A DNA stretch of 33,217 bases from an uncultured Mesocricetibacter sp. (GTDB taxonomy: Bacteria > Pseudomonadota > Gammaproteobacteria > Enterobacterales > Pasteurellaceae), in NCBI GenBank assembly GCA_905373425.1, contig CAJPST010000001.1, positions 1 through 33,217 on the forward strand, written 5' to 3'. Below are positions 26,217-33,217 of the stretch, in pieces. A model generated the notes under the pieces. It saw only the letters and a list, made by a program, of their open reading frames with translations. It did no database searches and was not told where the DNA came from. Positions within the stretch are counted from its first letter, which is position 1, and every line of letters starts with the position of its first letter. A program made the position numbers and the translations under genes.

Positions 26217-27026
26217 TTATTTAAAATCAGCCTGCAATAAAGGTGTTACATCCGGCATGATTCCACGCCACAGATAAAATGAATGTGCCGCCTGTCCCAC
26301 TAACATACCGAAGCCATCGCTAAGGTTTTTTACGCCTAAATTTTTACTCCAAGCCACAAAGGGTGTATCCATACCTTTAGCATATTGCATATCATAAACC
26401 GCACCAGCCAGACGTAGGATATCCGGTTGAATATCGACGGTTTTTCCTTGTAAGCCCAATGAGGTGGCGTTGATTACAATGTCGAATTTTTGCACTGGAA
26501 TGTGCGCCAATTCTACGGCTTGGATTACGCCGTGTTGTGCGAATTTATCCGCCAGTTCCTGTGCTTTACTTAAAGTGCGGTTAGAAATAGTGATGTTTTG
26601 TTGTGCTTGCAATAATGGCAATAGAACGCCTTTGGTTGCGCCTCCCGCACCCAAAATTAAAACGGATTGTTGGGGTTTTAGCCAACCTAACCGTTGCAAA
26701 TCGCTCACCAATCCGGCACCATCGGTGTTATCCGCATAAAGCTGTCCATTGTTCAGTATTTTCAGTGTGTTACAGGCTTGCGCCATTAAGGCGCGGTCAC
26801 TGTACAGATCGGCCTCCCGATAAGCCCGCTCTTTAAATGGGGCGGTGATATTGCAACCTTTCCCTCCTTCGGCAAAAAACTGTTTCAGTTGCTGTTCAAA
26901 ATCCTGGTCATCGCCCAAAATAGCGATATATTCCATCTGTTGTGCAGTTTGCTCGGCAAAGATTTTATGAATTTGTGGGGATTTGCTCTGCGCAATTGGA
27001 TTACCCCATACCGCATATTTGTCCAT
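26217..27026 (-). CDS. aroE: Shikimate dehydrogenase (NADP)
   Basis: AroE reduces 3-dehydroshikimate to shikimate in aromatic amino-acid synthesis. The 269-residue protein holds the shikimate-binding serines Ser14 and Ser16 in NPIAQSKSPQIH and the catalytic Lys65 in APFKERA. Asp102 in ADNTDGAG and the NADP loop GAGGATKG (126-133), followed by NRT, are also present. Its ATG overlaps the stop of the acetyltransferase gene by one base (TAATG). It is the last gene of the yrdD-tsaC-acetyltransferase-aroE operon. A USS at 26573 lies next to the NRT motif (Asn-Arg-Thr-Leu). Confidence 0.96.
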   Translation of the reverse strand: MDKYAVWGNPIAQSKSPQIHKIFAEQTAQQMEYIAILGDDQDFEQQLKQFFAEGGKGCNITAPFKERAYREADLYSDRALMAQACNTLKILNNGQLYADNTDGAGLVSDLQRLGWLKPQQSVLILGAGGATKGVLLPLLQAQQNITISNRTLSKAQELADKFAQHGVIQAVELAHIPVQKFDIVINATSLGLQGKTVDIQPDILRLAGAVYDMQYAKGMDTPFVAWSKNLGVKNLSDGFGMLVGQAAHSFYLWRGIMPDVTPLLQADFK

Positions 27027-27574
27027 TATCGGTTTCCTTTTTTGTTATCCCACTCGATTGCCAGAAGGCTATAAATAACTAAATCGGCAAATTTGTTATT
27101 GGGTAGCAAGGATCCTTGCCGTTCGATACCCTCTTTAACAAATCCCAAGCGTTCGGGAATTCGTCTGCTAGGCAGATTCTCCGCTTCGCATTTTATGCGG
27201 ACACAATTAAAGTGTAAATCCTGAAACAGGTAGTTTATTAATGTGATGACCGAACTTGTCATAATGCCGCGTTTTTGTACCGATGGCTTGAGCCAATAGC
27301 CGATTTCCAGTTTTAGGTTGTCGCTATCTACAGCGTACAAGCCGATTACGCCAACTGTTTCTCTGCACAAGCGAATGGTAAATGTCTGTTCCTGCGGGCT
27401 TAAAGAACGAATAAAATTTTGCGTATCTTCAACGCGGTTTGTCTTTGCAACAAACGGTAACCAACGTCCGAAATAATCACGCTCTTCATCAATTATGGTG
27501 AAAATTCGTTCGGCATCGGCAAGTTCAATCTGCCTTAAACAGATTTGTTCGTTAACCTGTAAGATTGTTTTCAT
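27026..27574 (-). CDS. GNAT N-acetyltransferase, RimJ/RimL type
   Basis: A 182-residue acetyl-CoA-dependent acetyltransferase. The family pattern is clear: an N-terminal LRQIELADAERIFTIIDEE, the beta-strand GVIGLYAVD, the EIGYWLKPSVQKRGIMTSSV block (about 90-110) holding the acetyl-CoA pyrophosphate loop QKRGIM, then NLPSRRIPERLGFVKEGI. It most resembles proteins that acetylate ribosomal-protein N termini (RimL) or unknown amines; the target is not known. Its ATG abuts the stop of tsaC with no gap, and its stop overlaps aroE by one base, so it is a full member of the operon. In H. influenzae, as I recall, tsaC and aroE are directly neighbouring. Confidence 0.86.
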   Translation of the reverse strand: MKTILQVNEQICLRQIELADAERIFTIIDEERDYFGRWLPFVAKTNRVEDTQNFIRSLSPQEQTFTIRLCRETVGVIGLYAVDSDNLKLEIGYWLKPSVQKRGIMTSSVITLINYLFQDLHFNCVRIKCEAENLPSRRIPERLGFVKEGIERQGSLLPNNKFADLVIYSLLAIEWDNKKGNR

Positions 27575-28126
27575 TTACCCTGACCTTAAAACCTGTTGTG
27601 TGAAAAGATCCCGAATTTCTGAAGGTTTATTGGCACTACCTACACACATATCCAGTACGGGAAAATTTAGCCCAAATTGCGACCGCACTTCGTCGGCGGT
27701 TTGGCATGGTAGCGCTCCGCTTAAATTGGCACTGGTGGAAGTGAGCGCGAATCCTGTTTGTTCGCATAACATTTGCACGGCCGGATGACGGCATAGGCGC
27801 ACGGCTATACTGTTAAACCGCCCGGTAAGAAATGTCGGCACCTCTGAATGAGCCGGCACAACCCAAGTGATAGGACGTTCGTATTGTACTTGTAGTCGTT
27901 GCCAGTGCTCGCTTTGTAACTTGCTTTCATCAATAAACGGCAATAAAAACTTCAACTCGGGTGCGACTAAAATCAGTCCTTTTTCTAATGGACGTTGTTT
28001 TAAAATCAGCAGATTTTCCACCGCACTTTGGCTGAACGGATTACAGCCCAATCCAAACACAGCTTCTGTCGGATAAGCGACCACTTGATTTTGTTTTAGT
28101 TTTTCGACAATTTCGGTTAGCTTCAT
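27575..28126 (-). CDS. tsaC: Threonylcarbamoyl-AMP synthase
   Basis: TsaC (YrdC, RimN) makes threonylcarbamoyl-AMP from threonine, bicarbonate and ATP, for the t6A37 modification of ANN-decoding tRNAs. The 183 residues fit the short TsaC form (190 in E. coli). Motifs are YPTEAVFGLGC (18-28), the Lys43-x-Arg45 pair in LKQRPLEKG, and the Ser132-x-Asn134 in TSTSANLSG. The C terminus has the usual NKPSEIRDL. The ATG overlaps the stop of the zinc-ribbon gene by four bases (ATGA). Two uptake sequences lie inside (27682, 28020). Confidence 0.95.
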   Translation of the reverse strand: MKLTEIVEKLKQNQVVAYPTEAVFGLGCNPFSQSAVENLLILKQRPLEKGLILVAPELKFLLPFIDESKLQSEHWQRLQVQYERPITWVVPAHSEVPTFLTGRFNSIAVRLCRHPAVQMLCEQTGFALTSTSANLSGALPCQTADEVRSQFGLNFPVLDMCVGSANKPSEIRDLFTQQVLRSG

Positions 28127-28671
28127 GATTCTATTTCAAAGATATGCCGACAGCTTTTATTGGCGCAGATAAAAGTGCGGTCGTTTTTTGCGTTGTTTTT
28201 TAAATGACTTAGCGGATAGCCACATTGGGGGCAAGGTATAGCATGAGGTTCTTGTGGCAAAGTGAATTTACACTGCGGGTAACGGTTGCAACCGTAAAAA
28301 TATTTACCCTGTCGCCCGCGTCGCGCCACCAGCTCACCCTGACCGCATTCGGGGCAGGGCAGGCTTTCCCCTGCGGTTTCGACTTCTTCATGCACAATGA
28401 AATGACAGGCAGGGTAGTTGCTACAACCGATAAACATACCAAAATTCCCTTGTTTTAATAACAAGTTATGTCCGCATTGCGGGCAGGTTTGTTCCAGTTC
28501 TTTGATAATTTTGGTTTCTTGTTGTGGTTGCAATGGTTTTAAATAGTCGCAGGCAGGATAGGCGGAACAACCTAAAAATAAGCCGCTTTTACCCTGCCGA
28601 ATTTGCAAGGTCGAACCGCATTGTGGGCAGTGTTCTTGTCGTTTACGGTGTTGAAACAACGGCGTATTCAT
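28123..28671 (-). CDS. yrdD: Topoisomerase-type zinc-ribbon protein, YrdD-like
   Basis: The 182-residue protein is made of four C4 zinc ribbons like those at the C terminus of DNA topoisomerase I, without the catalytic part. The ligands are Cys15/18/35/41, Cys63/66/83/89, Cys106/109/128/134 and Cys147/150/169/174. The first three ribbons share the pattern CPxCG, G-K/N-x-G-x-F-x-GC and YPxC; the fourth is divergent and shorter. The length matches E. coli YrdD (180). It probably binds single-stranded nucleic acid, but its role is not established. It is the first gene of the operon and overlaps tsaC by four bases. Confidence 0.9.
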   Translation of the reverse strand: MNTPLFQHRKRQEHCPQCGSTLQIRQGKSGLFLGCSAYPACDYLKPLQPQQETKIIKELEQTCPQCGHNLLLKQGNFGMFIGCSNYPACHFIVHEEVETAGESLPCPECGQGELVARRGRQGKYFYGCNRYPQCKFTLPQEPHAIPCPQCGYPLSHLKNNAKNDRTFICANKSCRHIFEIES

Positions 28672-28795
28672 GATGATTTTCCCTTCGCGGAATATAGCTT
28701 GGAGGAATAAATTAAGGCGGTTGATGTATCGGAAACATTACTCCAAATACTTCAACCTGCCGTTAAAATATGCTAAAGAGCGGTCGGTTTTCGAG

Positions 28796-29458
28796 CTATT
28801 TTGCCACGCTGTTTACTTTAGGTAAGCGGGGACCATGCAATAAGCCACCTCGGTCACCTGAGTGAAAGAGCCCGTAAACTGCCGGTGCAGCGATCGTATA
28901 GCCTTTGTCATTAACGGTATTAACAGCTTGACTGACTGCGGTAATAAGGATTTGCGCCAACCCGTTGTTGGAGTTGACATTATTTCCTTCAGTTGCTAAA
29001 TATTGCCCTTCCCATAAGGTCTTGCCATTACGTAAATCTACCTGTTTACCTTTCACTTCAACCGTCGTGATGCTATCAAACACCCGGTAGCTGGAGCCAT
29101 ATTGTACGACATCAAGGTACATAATACTGTCGGCACCGAAAATCTCGCGGATCTTTTTAATGCTGGCGGACTGGATCGCGTTGCCATCGGTCAATCCGTT
29201 TTGTTTAAAGGTTTCATCCACTAACGCCACCGGATAGACATAATATCCCAATTCTGCCAATGGAACCGTAGCTCTTGCCAGCACACTTGTGCTGCCTTTA
29301 ACATCCGGGGAACTGTTGGTCGGCATAACAACTAAAATAGACTTTGGCTTACTTTCTATTAACGCCGAATAATCGTAAGGTTCAGAGCGCTTTTGTACAC
29401 AGCCCGTAAGCAACAAAATAAACGCGACCGAGAATAAAATACTTAATTTTTTCATCAT
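28796..29458 (-). CDS. DUF799 / GNA1162-type outer-membrane lipoprotein
   Basis: A 220-residue lipoprotein, last of a three-lipoprotein operon. The signal peptide ends with lipobox Leu-Leu-Thr-Gly-Cys20. The mature part contains the family block KPKSILVVMPTNSSPDVKGS (about 38-57), LGYYVYPVALVDETFKQNGL and GADSIMYLDVVQYGSSY. It ends in the Gly/Pro-rich YGLFHSGDRGGLLHGPRLP tail. It resembles the meningococcal vaccine candidate GNA1162, whose fold is described as like the TolB N-terminal domain (recalled, not checked). Two ATGs lie in tandem (29458 and 29455), with CGGAGAAAG before them. Eighteen bases separate it from the DUF4810-like gene. Confidence 0.87.
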   Translation of the reverse strand: MMKKLSILFSVAFILLLTGCVQKRSEPYDYSALIESKPKSILVVMPTNSSPDVKGSTSVLARATVPLAELGYYVYPVALVDETFKQNGLTDGNAIQSASIKKIREIFGADSIMYLDVVQYGSSYRVFDSITTVEVKGKQVDLRNGKTLWEGQYLATEGNNVNSNNGLAQILITAVSQAVNTVNDKGYTIAAPAVYGLFHSGDRGGLLHGPRLPKVNSVAK

Positions 29459-29476
29459 CTTTCTCCGTTTATTCTG

Positions 29477-29830
29477 TTATTTCTTGGTTTTCTGTAAAAA
29501 TTGCATAAACACGCCGGATTCCGGATATAGTGTCTGTTCTTGACGGAAGGACTCGCGCGCTTCGGCGTTTTTACCTTGTTTTAACTGCACCAGACCAAGT
29601 TGGCCGTATACCCCCGGACCGACCTGTTTGCCGCTTTCTTTTGCCTCCGCAATAATTTGCAACAACGCCGCCTCCTGTTTAGCGTAATCGCCATTTTCTT
29701 CATAATAACTGTACACCACATCGGTGTAATTGCCCCAATAATATAACCCGTGATCACTGCGGTTGCTACCACAGGCCGAGAGCAATAATACTGCGCATAT
29801 TGATACGCCGCATTTTAAATTTAATTTCAT
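29477..29830 (-). CDS. DUF4810-like small lipoprotein
   Basis: A 117-residue lipoprotein with lipobox Leu-Leu-Ser-Ala-Cys20. The mature part begins GSNRSDHGLYYWGNYTDVVY, where the aromatic Tyr-Tyr-Trp-Gly-x-Tyr cluster is typical of the DUF4810 family. It then has two helical pairs (about 50-110) that look like a single TPR-type repeat unit, with GVYGQLGLVQLKQGKNAEARESF-like spacing. It is the middle gene of the operon, 23 bp after the CsgG-like gene. No function is established; a scaffold or chaperone role for its two partners is a guess. Confidence 0.82.
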   Translation of the reverse strand: MKLNLKCGVSICAVLLLSACGSNRSDHGLYYWGNYTDVVYSYYEENGDYAKQEAALLQIIAEAKESGKQVGPGVYGQLGLVQLKQGKNAEARESFRQEQTLYPESGVFMQFLQKTKK

Positions 29831-29853
29831 AATCGGTTCCTTAACTTGCTAAT

Positions 29854-30528
29854 TTAGCGAGATGGCGTCCATTGACCTGATTCAATGCCGGTTACCAAAC
29901 GATTAACTGCTTCTCGGATAGCCAGATCCAAGACTTTTCCATTTAATGTGGCATCATAGCCTGCTGTACCGCCGAAACCTAACACTTCACGATTAGAGAG
30001 ATTGTATTCGCCCGCCCCTTGTACGGAATAAACCACCTCGGAAGTATTCACATTCACCACGTTCAGTGTCACCTTAGCGTAAGCGATTTGGTTTTTACCG
30101 CGTCCTAAAATACCGAATAATTGATGGTCTCCCACTGTTTTGCGCCCGAATTCGGTGACATCGCCGGTGACAATATAAGTTGCCCCTTTTAGCTTCTGTT
30201 GTTGGCCTTTGATTTTCGCTTCTGCTGCAGTTTCGCTCATATTAGTGCGATCCAGTACGCTGAAACGTCCGGTTTGTTGTAAATGCGACATTAAAATAGT
30301 TTTTGATTGATTTCCCAAACGATCTTCACCGTCAGAGAAAATACCGTTTTGGTAACTGGACTTATTGTCGAATTTACCTACCGCAATAGCAGATTTCGCT
30401 CCCCGATAGGTTGCAGCGGTTGCGGAAGCATCGGTTTTGGTTGGTTCGATGGCGCGTGAACCTTCAGTGGCACAACCGGTTGACAATAATACGCCGGCAC
30501 ATAAGGTGGCAAACATCAGTTTTTTCAT
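29854..30528 (-). CDS. CsgG/HfaB-family lipoprotein
   Basis: A 224-residue outer-membrane lipoprotein with lipobox Leu-Ser-Thr-Gly-Cys19. The mature protein has the CsgG-type fold motifs: SAIAVGKFDNKSS (46-58), a helical LSHLQQTGRFSVLDR-like stretch (about 82-95), KGATYIVTGDVTEFG (about 113-127) and a C-terminal helix LAIREAVNRLV. CsgG proper forms the curli secretion pore in the outer membrane, but it is longer and no curlin, csgE or csgF gene is nearby. With the DUF4810 and DUF799 genes it forms a three-lipoprotein operon. AGGAG precedes the ATG. Whether it forms a pore is unknown. Confidence 0.86.
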   Translation of the reverse strand: MKKLMFATLCAGVLLSTGCATEGSRAIEPTKTDASATAATYRGAKSAIAVGKFDNKSSYQNGIFSDGEDRLGNQSKTILMSHLQQTGRFSVLDRTNMSETAAEAKIKGQQQKLKGATYIVTGDVTEFGRKTVGDHQLFGILGRGKNQIAYAKVTLNVVNVNTSEVVYSVQGAGEYNLSNREVLGFGGTAGYDATLNGKVLDLAIREAVNRLVTGIESGQWTPSR

Positions 30529-30595
30529 ATTTGTAACTCCTGAGCAATAAAAATAATCAAGACATTTTATGCTAATTCTAAGCTTTTTAAAACAT

Positions 30596-30620
30596 GAATA
30601 GAATCTTATAAATTCTATTC
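30596..30620 (-). terminator. Possible terminator hairpin
   Basis: GAATAGAAT (30596-30604) and ATTCTATTC (30612-30620) pair perfectly with a seven-base loop, just after the stop of the small membrane gene at 30629. On the minus strand it is followed by ATGTTTTAAA, a weak T run, and the stem is AT-rich, so termination would be modest. Confidence 0.45.
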
Positions 30621-30628
30621 AACCCCAT

Positions 30629-31099
30629 TTAACTACTGGGTTCAATCTGTTTAGGTTTTCTACCGAAAACGGCAAATAATGCCCAAAAAGAGAGGAGTGA
30701 ACAAGCAAAGAAAACGGCTGCCATTGCATATTCCATAAAACTGTCATCTTCGGGATCAAGTCTTTTTATTATCTGCGGTTCAGCCACCAAATATTGCCGT
30801 TTTATGCTGCCACCGGTCATTAAAATATCACGTTCCGCGGTATTGACCGGATATGCTTTTAACACAATAGGACGATTTCCTTCTGCCATAAATTGAACAT
30901 CGCCTCGATGCCACTTGCCCGATTTGCCGACTGTTTCAAAATGAGCCGGCCGGCCGGCAGCATAGACATCTGCAATTTCTGCCGGCTCATTGGCAAAGCG
31001 CGCCAGTTCATTCCCTTTTTGTATGAAATAAAAAGCGGCAAACCATAGAAATATAGCTATTGAGAGAGCAAAAGTAATAAAAAGAATTTTCTTGAGCAT
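30629..31099 (-). CDS. Two-helix membrane protein of unknown function (DUF3592-like layout)
   Basis: The 156-residue protein has a helix at about residues 4-26, a mostly beta-stranded outside domain of roughly 95 residues, and a second helix at about 124-146, with a short charged cytoplasmic tail (GRKPKQIEPSS). This layout recalls DUF3592 proteins, but the similarity is by architecture only and I do not recognise the family with certainty. Notable residues are KSGKWHRGDVQF and RPIVLKAYPVNTAERD in the domain. It stands alone, divergent from rmuC across 120 bp and followed by a weak hairpin. Confidence 0.72.
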   Translation of the reverse strand: MLKKILFITFALSIAIFLWFAAFYFIQKGNELARFANEPAEIADVYAAGRPAHFETVGKSGKWHRGDVQFMAEGNRPIVLKAYPVNTAERDILMTGGSIKRQYLVAEPQIIKRLDPEDDSFMEYAMAAVFFACSLLSFWALFAVFGRKPKQIEPSS

Positions 31100-31219
31100 G
31101 GGTTTTTAAACAAATGAAATGGATTTGAGAAAATAATACCTTATTTCTTTGAAATTAAAATCCCTTAAAACAGGCAAAATTTGCGTTATACTCATTTTTA
31201 AATCAACAAAGGAATTATT

Positions 31220-32827
31220 ATGCAGGAACTTGTTAAAAACCCCTATTTTTTAACCGCACTTTGTTTAGCGGTATGCTGTATTTTATTGCTGTTTGGCTTG
31301 GCAAAACGTAAGCGTGATGTGTTGGAGTTGCAACAGGATTTAGATAAAGCCGTTTTGGATTTCAATCTGTTGGTAGAAAAATACGAACATTTGCGACAGG
31401 TAAAGAATCAGTTAGATCAAGCTGTGGTAAAAGCACAAACAACAACGGAAGGGCTACAAATCCGCCTATCAGAGCGTGATGAGAAATTACACACGTTGCA
31501 AACAGAATTAGAGCAAGAACAAGCCCACTTCAACAAAACAACGGAAAATTTTACCGCACTTCGTGGTCGCTTTGGTGAAGTCTCGGCGCAGGCAGAAGGG
31601 TTGCAACGGCAGCTGTTGGAAAGCCGTGAAACCTTGGAGCGAAAAGAACGCGAGATGGAAAAAACATTAGAAAAACTGACCGCACTTACGCAAGAGCTGG
31701 CAGAGCTAAAAGCTACGTTAAGCGAAAAAGAAAAGCATTTTGCCGAACAACAGCAAACCTTTGAGCAAAGCAAGCAGCAGCTTAGTACCGAATTTCAGAA
31801 TTTGGCAAATCAGATTTTAGAAGAAAAAAGCCGCAGTTTCAGTCAGTCTAATCAAACTGCGTTGGATACGCTACTTAAACCGTTCCGCGAGCAGATTGAC
31901 GGCTTTCAAAAACGCGTTAATGAAATTCATTCGGAAGCTTTAAAAGGCAATGCAGGGCTGGAGGCAGAAATTAAGAAAGTGCTGGAAATTGGGCTTTCCA
32001 TGTCGCAGGAAGCGAATAATCTCACATCTGCACTGAAGGGTGATAAAAAAACACTTGGTAACTGGGGGGAAGTGCAACTGGAACGTGCCTTACAGTTGGC
32101 CGGGCTGACAAAAGGCGAGCATTATGTAGCACAAACGCATTTTAAAGATGGGGAAGGTAAGCGCAACCTGCCCGATTTCGTGGTTAATTTGCCGGATGAT
32201 AAGCATTTGATTATTGACAGCAAAATGTCACTGGTTGCCTATGAAAGTGCGGTCAACTGTAACGACGAAATCACACGGCAGAACTTTTTGCGCGAGCACA
32301 TTAAAGCTATTCGCAATCACATTAATGATTTATCACAGAAAGATTACAGTAATTTAATTGGTGTGCGCAGTCCGAATTTTGTCCTAATGTTTATTGCCGT
32401 TGAGGCTGCTTATATTGAAGCGATGAAGGCGGATACGCAATTATTCAATTTTGGCTATGAAAAAAATGTGATTTTGGTGTCGCATACCACCTTAATGCCG
32501 ATTTTGCGTACGGTGGCAAATCTGTGGCGACTCGAGCGGGGTAATGCGCAGGCGCGTGAAATCAGCGAAAGAGCAGGCGAAATTTATAATCAGATTTGTT
32601 TGGTGGCAGAACGCTTGGCGAAGCTCGGTAATACGCTTTCCGCTGCAAGCGGTCATTACAACAGCACGGTTACCGCCTTAGCCGGACAACAGGGGCTACT
32701 TGGCAAAGTGGAGCGTTTTAAGGATATTTCGGCGAGAGCCAATAAAACTGCGCCGAGCGTGGAGTTATTGCATAACGAGTTTGAAACGGCAAAATTAAGC
32801 GTTCAAAAAGTGGAATCAAACGAATAA
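31220..32827 (+). CDS. rmuC: DNA recombination protein RmuC
   Basis: RmuC limits inversions at short inverted repeats; it is thought to be a membrane-anchored nuclease-like protein. The 535 residues comprise an N-terminal membrane helix (about 10-27), a long coiled coil of Glu/Gln/Lys heptads (about 33-200) and the conserved RmuC domain (about 225-460). That domain contains KTLGNWGEVQLERAL near 275-290 and NLPDDKHLIIDSKMSL with the PD-(D/E)xK-like acidic residues. AAGGAATT stands before the start. Four uptake sequences lie within its first kilobase (31253, 31553, 31679, 32245), the densest cluster in the window, all in frames giving Thr-Ala-Leu or Ser-Ala-Val. Confidence 0.95.
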   Translation: MQELVKNPYFLTALCLAVCCILLLFGLAKRKRDVLELQQDLDKAVLDFNLLVEKYEHLRQVKNQLDQAVVKAQTTTEGLQIRLSERDEKLHTLQTELEQEQAHFNKTTENFTALRGRFGEVSAQAEGLQRQLLESRETLERKEREMEKTLEKLTALTQELAELKATLSEKEKHFAEQQQTFEQSKQQLSTEFQNLANQILEEKSRSFSQSNQTALDTLLKPFREQIDGFQKRVNEIHSEALKGNAGLEAEIKKVLEIGLSMSQEANNLTSALKGDKKTLGNWGEVQLERALQLAGLTKGEHYVAQTHFKDGEGKRNLPDFVVNLPDDKHLIIDSKMSLVAYESAVNCNDEITRQNFLREHIKAIRNHINDLSQKDYSNLIGVRSPNFVLMFIAVEAAYIEAMKADTQLFNFGYEKNVILVSHTTLMPILRTVANLWRLERGNAQAREISERAGEIYNQICLVAERLAKLGNTLSAASGHYNSTVTALAGQQGLLGKVERFKDISARANKTAPSVELLHNEFETAKLSVQKVESNE

Positions 32828-32926
32828 TGCGGTAGGTAATAATGTCGTGAGGGGCTAATTCGCCCCCGTATAATGTTGACGATTACGGCTATTCATGTAT
32901 CAGCAAGTGCAGGTGGAAAGGCTGTT

Positions 32927-33217
32927 TTAGCCTAAGGGGTTACGTTCCCACAACAACTTTTTACCAAATCCGAGGGTGTTATCGGTAAATTTTACTTCGT
33001 TTAACACAATCTGCCACACAGGCGATTGCATGACGCGCGAGTAAGGAAAACGGGCGTAATAGAGATCAAGTGCGGTTTGTTTTTCCGCTGTTTTTAATTC
33101 GCTAATTTCGCCAATAAATTGGATGCCTTGTAATTTTGCGACAGCTGCCGTTTCGTGAATAATCGTTCCCGTGACTTGAGGGTTTTTAAGCATAAGCTGT
33201 CCGTGGCGGGTTTCGGG
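32927..33217 (-). CDS. YhbP-like flavin/pyridoxamine-oxidase-fold protein, C-terminal part
   Basis: The gene runs off the right edge, so only the C-terminal 96 residues are seen. They fit the YhbP (UPF0306) family, a split-barrel fold related to pyridoxamine 5'-phosphate oxidase: ETRHGQ at the edge, GIQFIGEISEL, RFPYSRVMQSPVWQIVLNE and the closing KFTDNTLGFGKKLLW match E. coli YhbP well. A Met at 33191-33193 is internal, not the start, because the coding sequence continues to the edge in the same frame with family residues. Cofactor and function are not established. Convergent with rmuC across about 100 bp; a USS at 33068 is read as Thr-Ala-Leu. Confidence 0.85.
   Translation of the reverse strand, partial: PETRHGQLMLKNPQVTGTIIHETAAVAKLQGIQFIGEISELKTAEKQTALDLYYARFPYSRVMQSPVWQIVLNEVKFTDNTLGFGKKLLWERNPLG

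Larger units (their letters stand above)
2685..33076. repeat. Dispersed Hin-type DNA uptake sequences (AAGTGCGGT), 28 copies
   Basis: Start positions of the 9-base core, read by eye. Plus: 2710, 3228, 3421, 3915, 5294, 5924, 7920, 9898, 10978, 13142, 17210, 20092, 23819, 26573, 28173, 32245, 33068. Minus: 2685, 7886, 8132, 15344, 15966, 23864, 27682, 28020, 31253, 31553, 31679. Natural-transformation machinery of Haemophilus-type Pasteurellaceae takes up DNA bearing these. Long stretches without a copy are 1-2684 (adhE), 17219-20091 (lipoprotein, MITE, ilvD), 20101-23818 and 28182-31252 (three-lipoprotein operon). Confidence 0.92.

Noticed and set aside
32851..32866. Hairpin GGGGC/GCCCC after rmuC
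   Set aside because: Only five base pairs with no T run; not enough to call a terminator.
1..33217. CRISPR arrays, tRNA or rRNA genes, prophage genes and tandem simple repeats for phase variation
   Set aside because: Looked for by eye on both strands; none was found.

Overview
The window is chromosomal DNA from a gamma-proteobacterium of the family Pasteurellaceae, Haemophilus/Aggregatibacter/Pasteurella side. The main evidence is about 28 copies of the Hin-type DNA uptake core AAGTGCGGT, roughly one per 1.2 kb, several of them paired as inverted repeats after genes. Protein sequences and local gene orders (gpsA-cysE-aroE-like, trkA-mscL, yrdD-tsaC-aroE, kdkA/opsX) also fit the family. The species cannot be fixed from the sequence alone.

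Layout. Positions 1-2.7 kb: a probable IS3-family terminus at the left edge, a CRP-like site, and a decaying bifunctional aldehyde/alcohol dehydrogenase gene (adhE) that lacks its first ~110 codons, has two compensating frameshifts and an in-frame stop. 2.7-4.0 kb: rhomboid protease glpG and a small membrane protein. 4.0-6.1 kb: anmK-murQ, recycling of anhydro-MurNAc. 6.5-7.9 kb: glmU, UDP-GlcNAc synthesis. 8.0-10.9 kb: inner-core lipopolysaccharide genes kdkA, opsX and hldD. 11.3-14.0 kb: gpsA, cysE and an AroE paralogue. 14.1-15.3 kb: yigL-crcB. 15.4-21.7 kb: a branched-chain amino-acid operon ilvG-ilvM-ilvD-ilvA, interrupted by an AT-rich lipoprotein gene and a 176-bp inverted-repeat element. 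21.7-25.9 kb: mscL, trkA and an OPT-family transporter. 26.2-28.7 kb: a tightly overlapping operon yrdD-tsaC-acetyltransferase-aroE. 28.8-30.5 kb: an operon of three lipoproteins (CsgG-like, DUF4810-like, DUF799/GNA1162-like). 30.6-33.2 kb: a small membrane protein, rmuC and a partial yhbP-like gene.

How the genes work together. Much of the window serves the cell envelope: AnmK and MurQ return peptidoglycan sugar towards GlcNAc-6-P, GlmU makes UDP-GlcNAc, HldD supplies ADP-heptose, OpsX attaches heptose, KdkA phosphorylates Kdo, and GpsA supplies glycerol-3-phosphate for lipids. The ilv genes make isoleucine and valine precursors. Several gene ends share bidirectional terminators built from two uptake sequences.

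The least ordinary parts are the ilv-operon insertion (lipoprotein gene plus MITE-like element with a possible TCTT target duplication), the eroding adhE next to a possible IS end, and the three-lipoprotein operon. No CRISPR array, prophage, rRNA or tRNA gene was seen.
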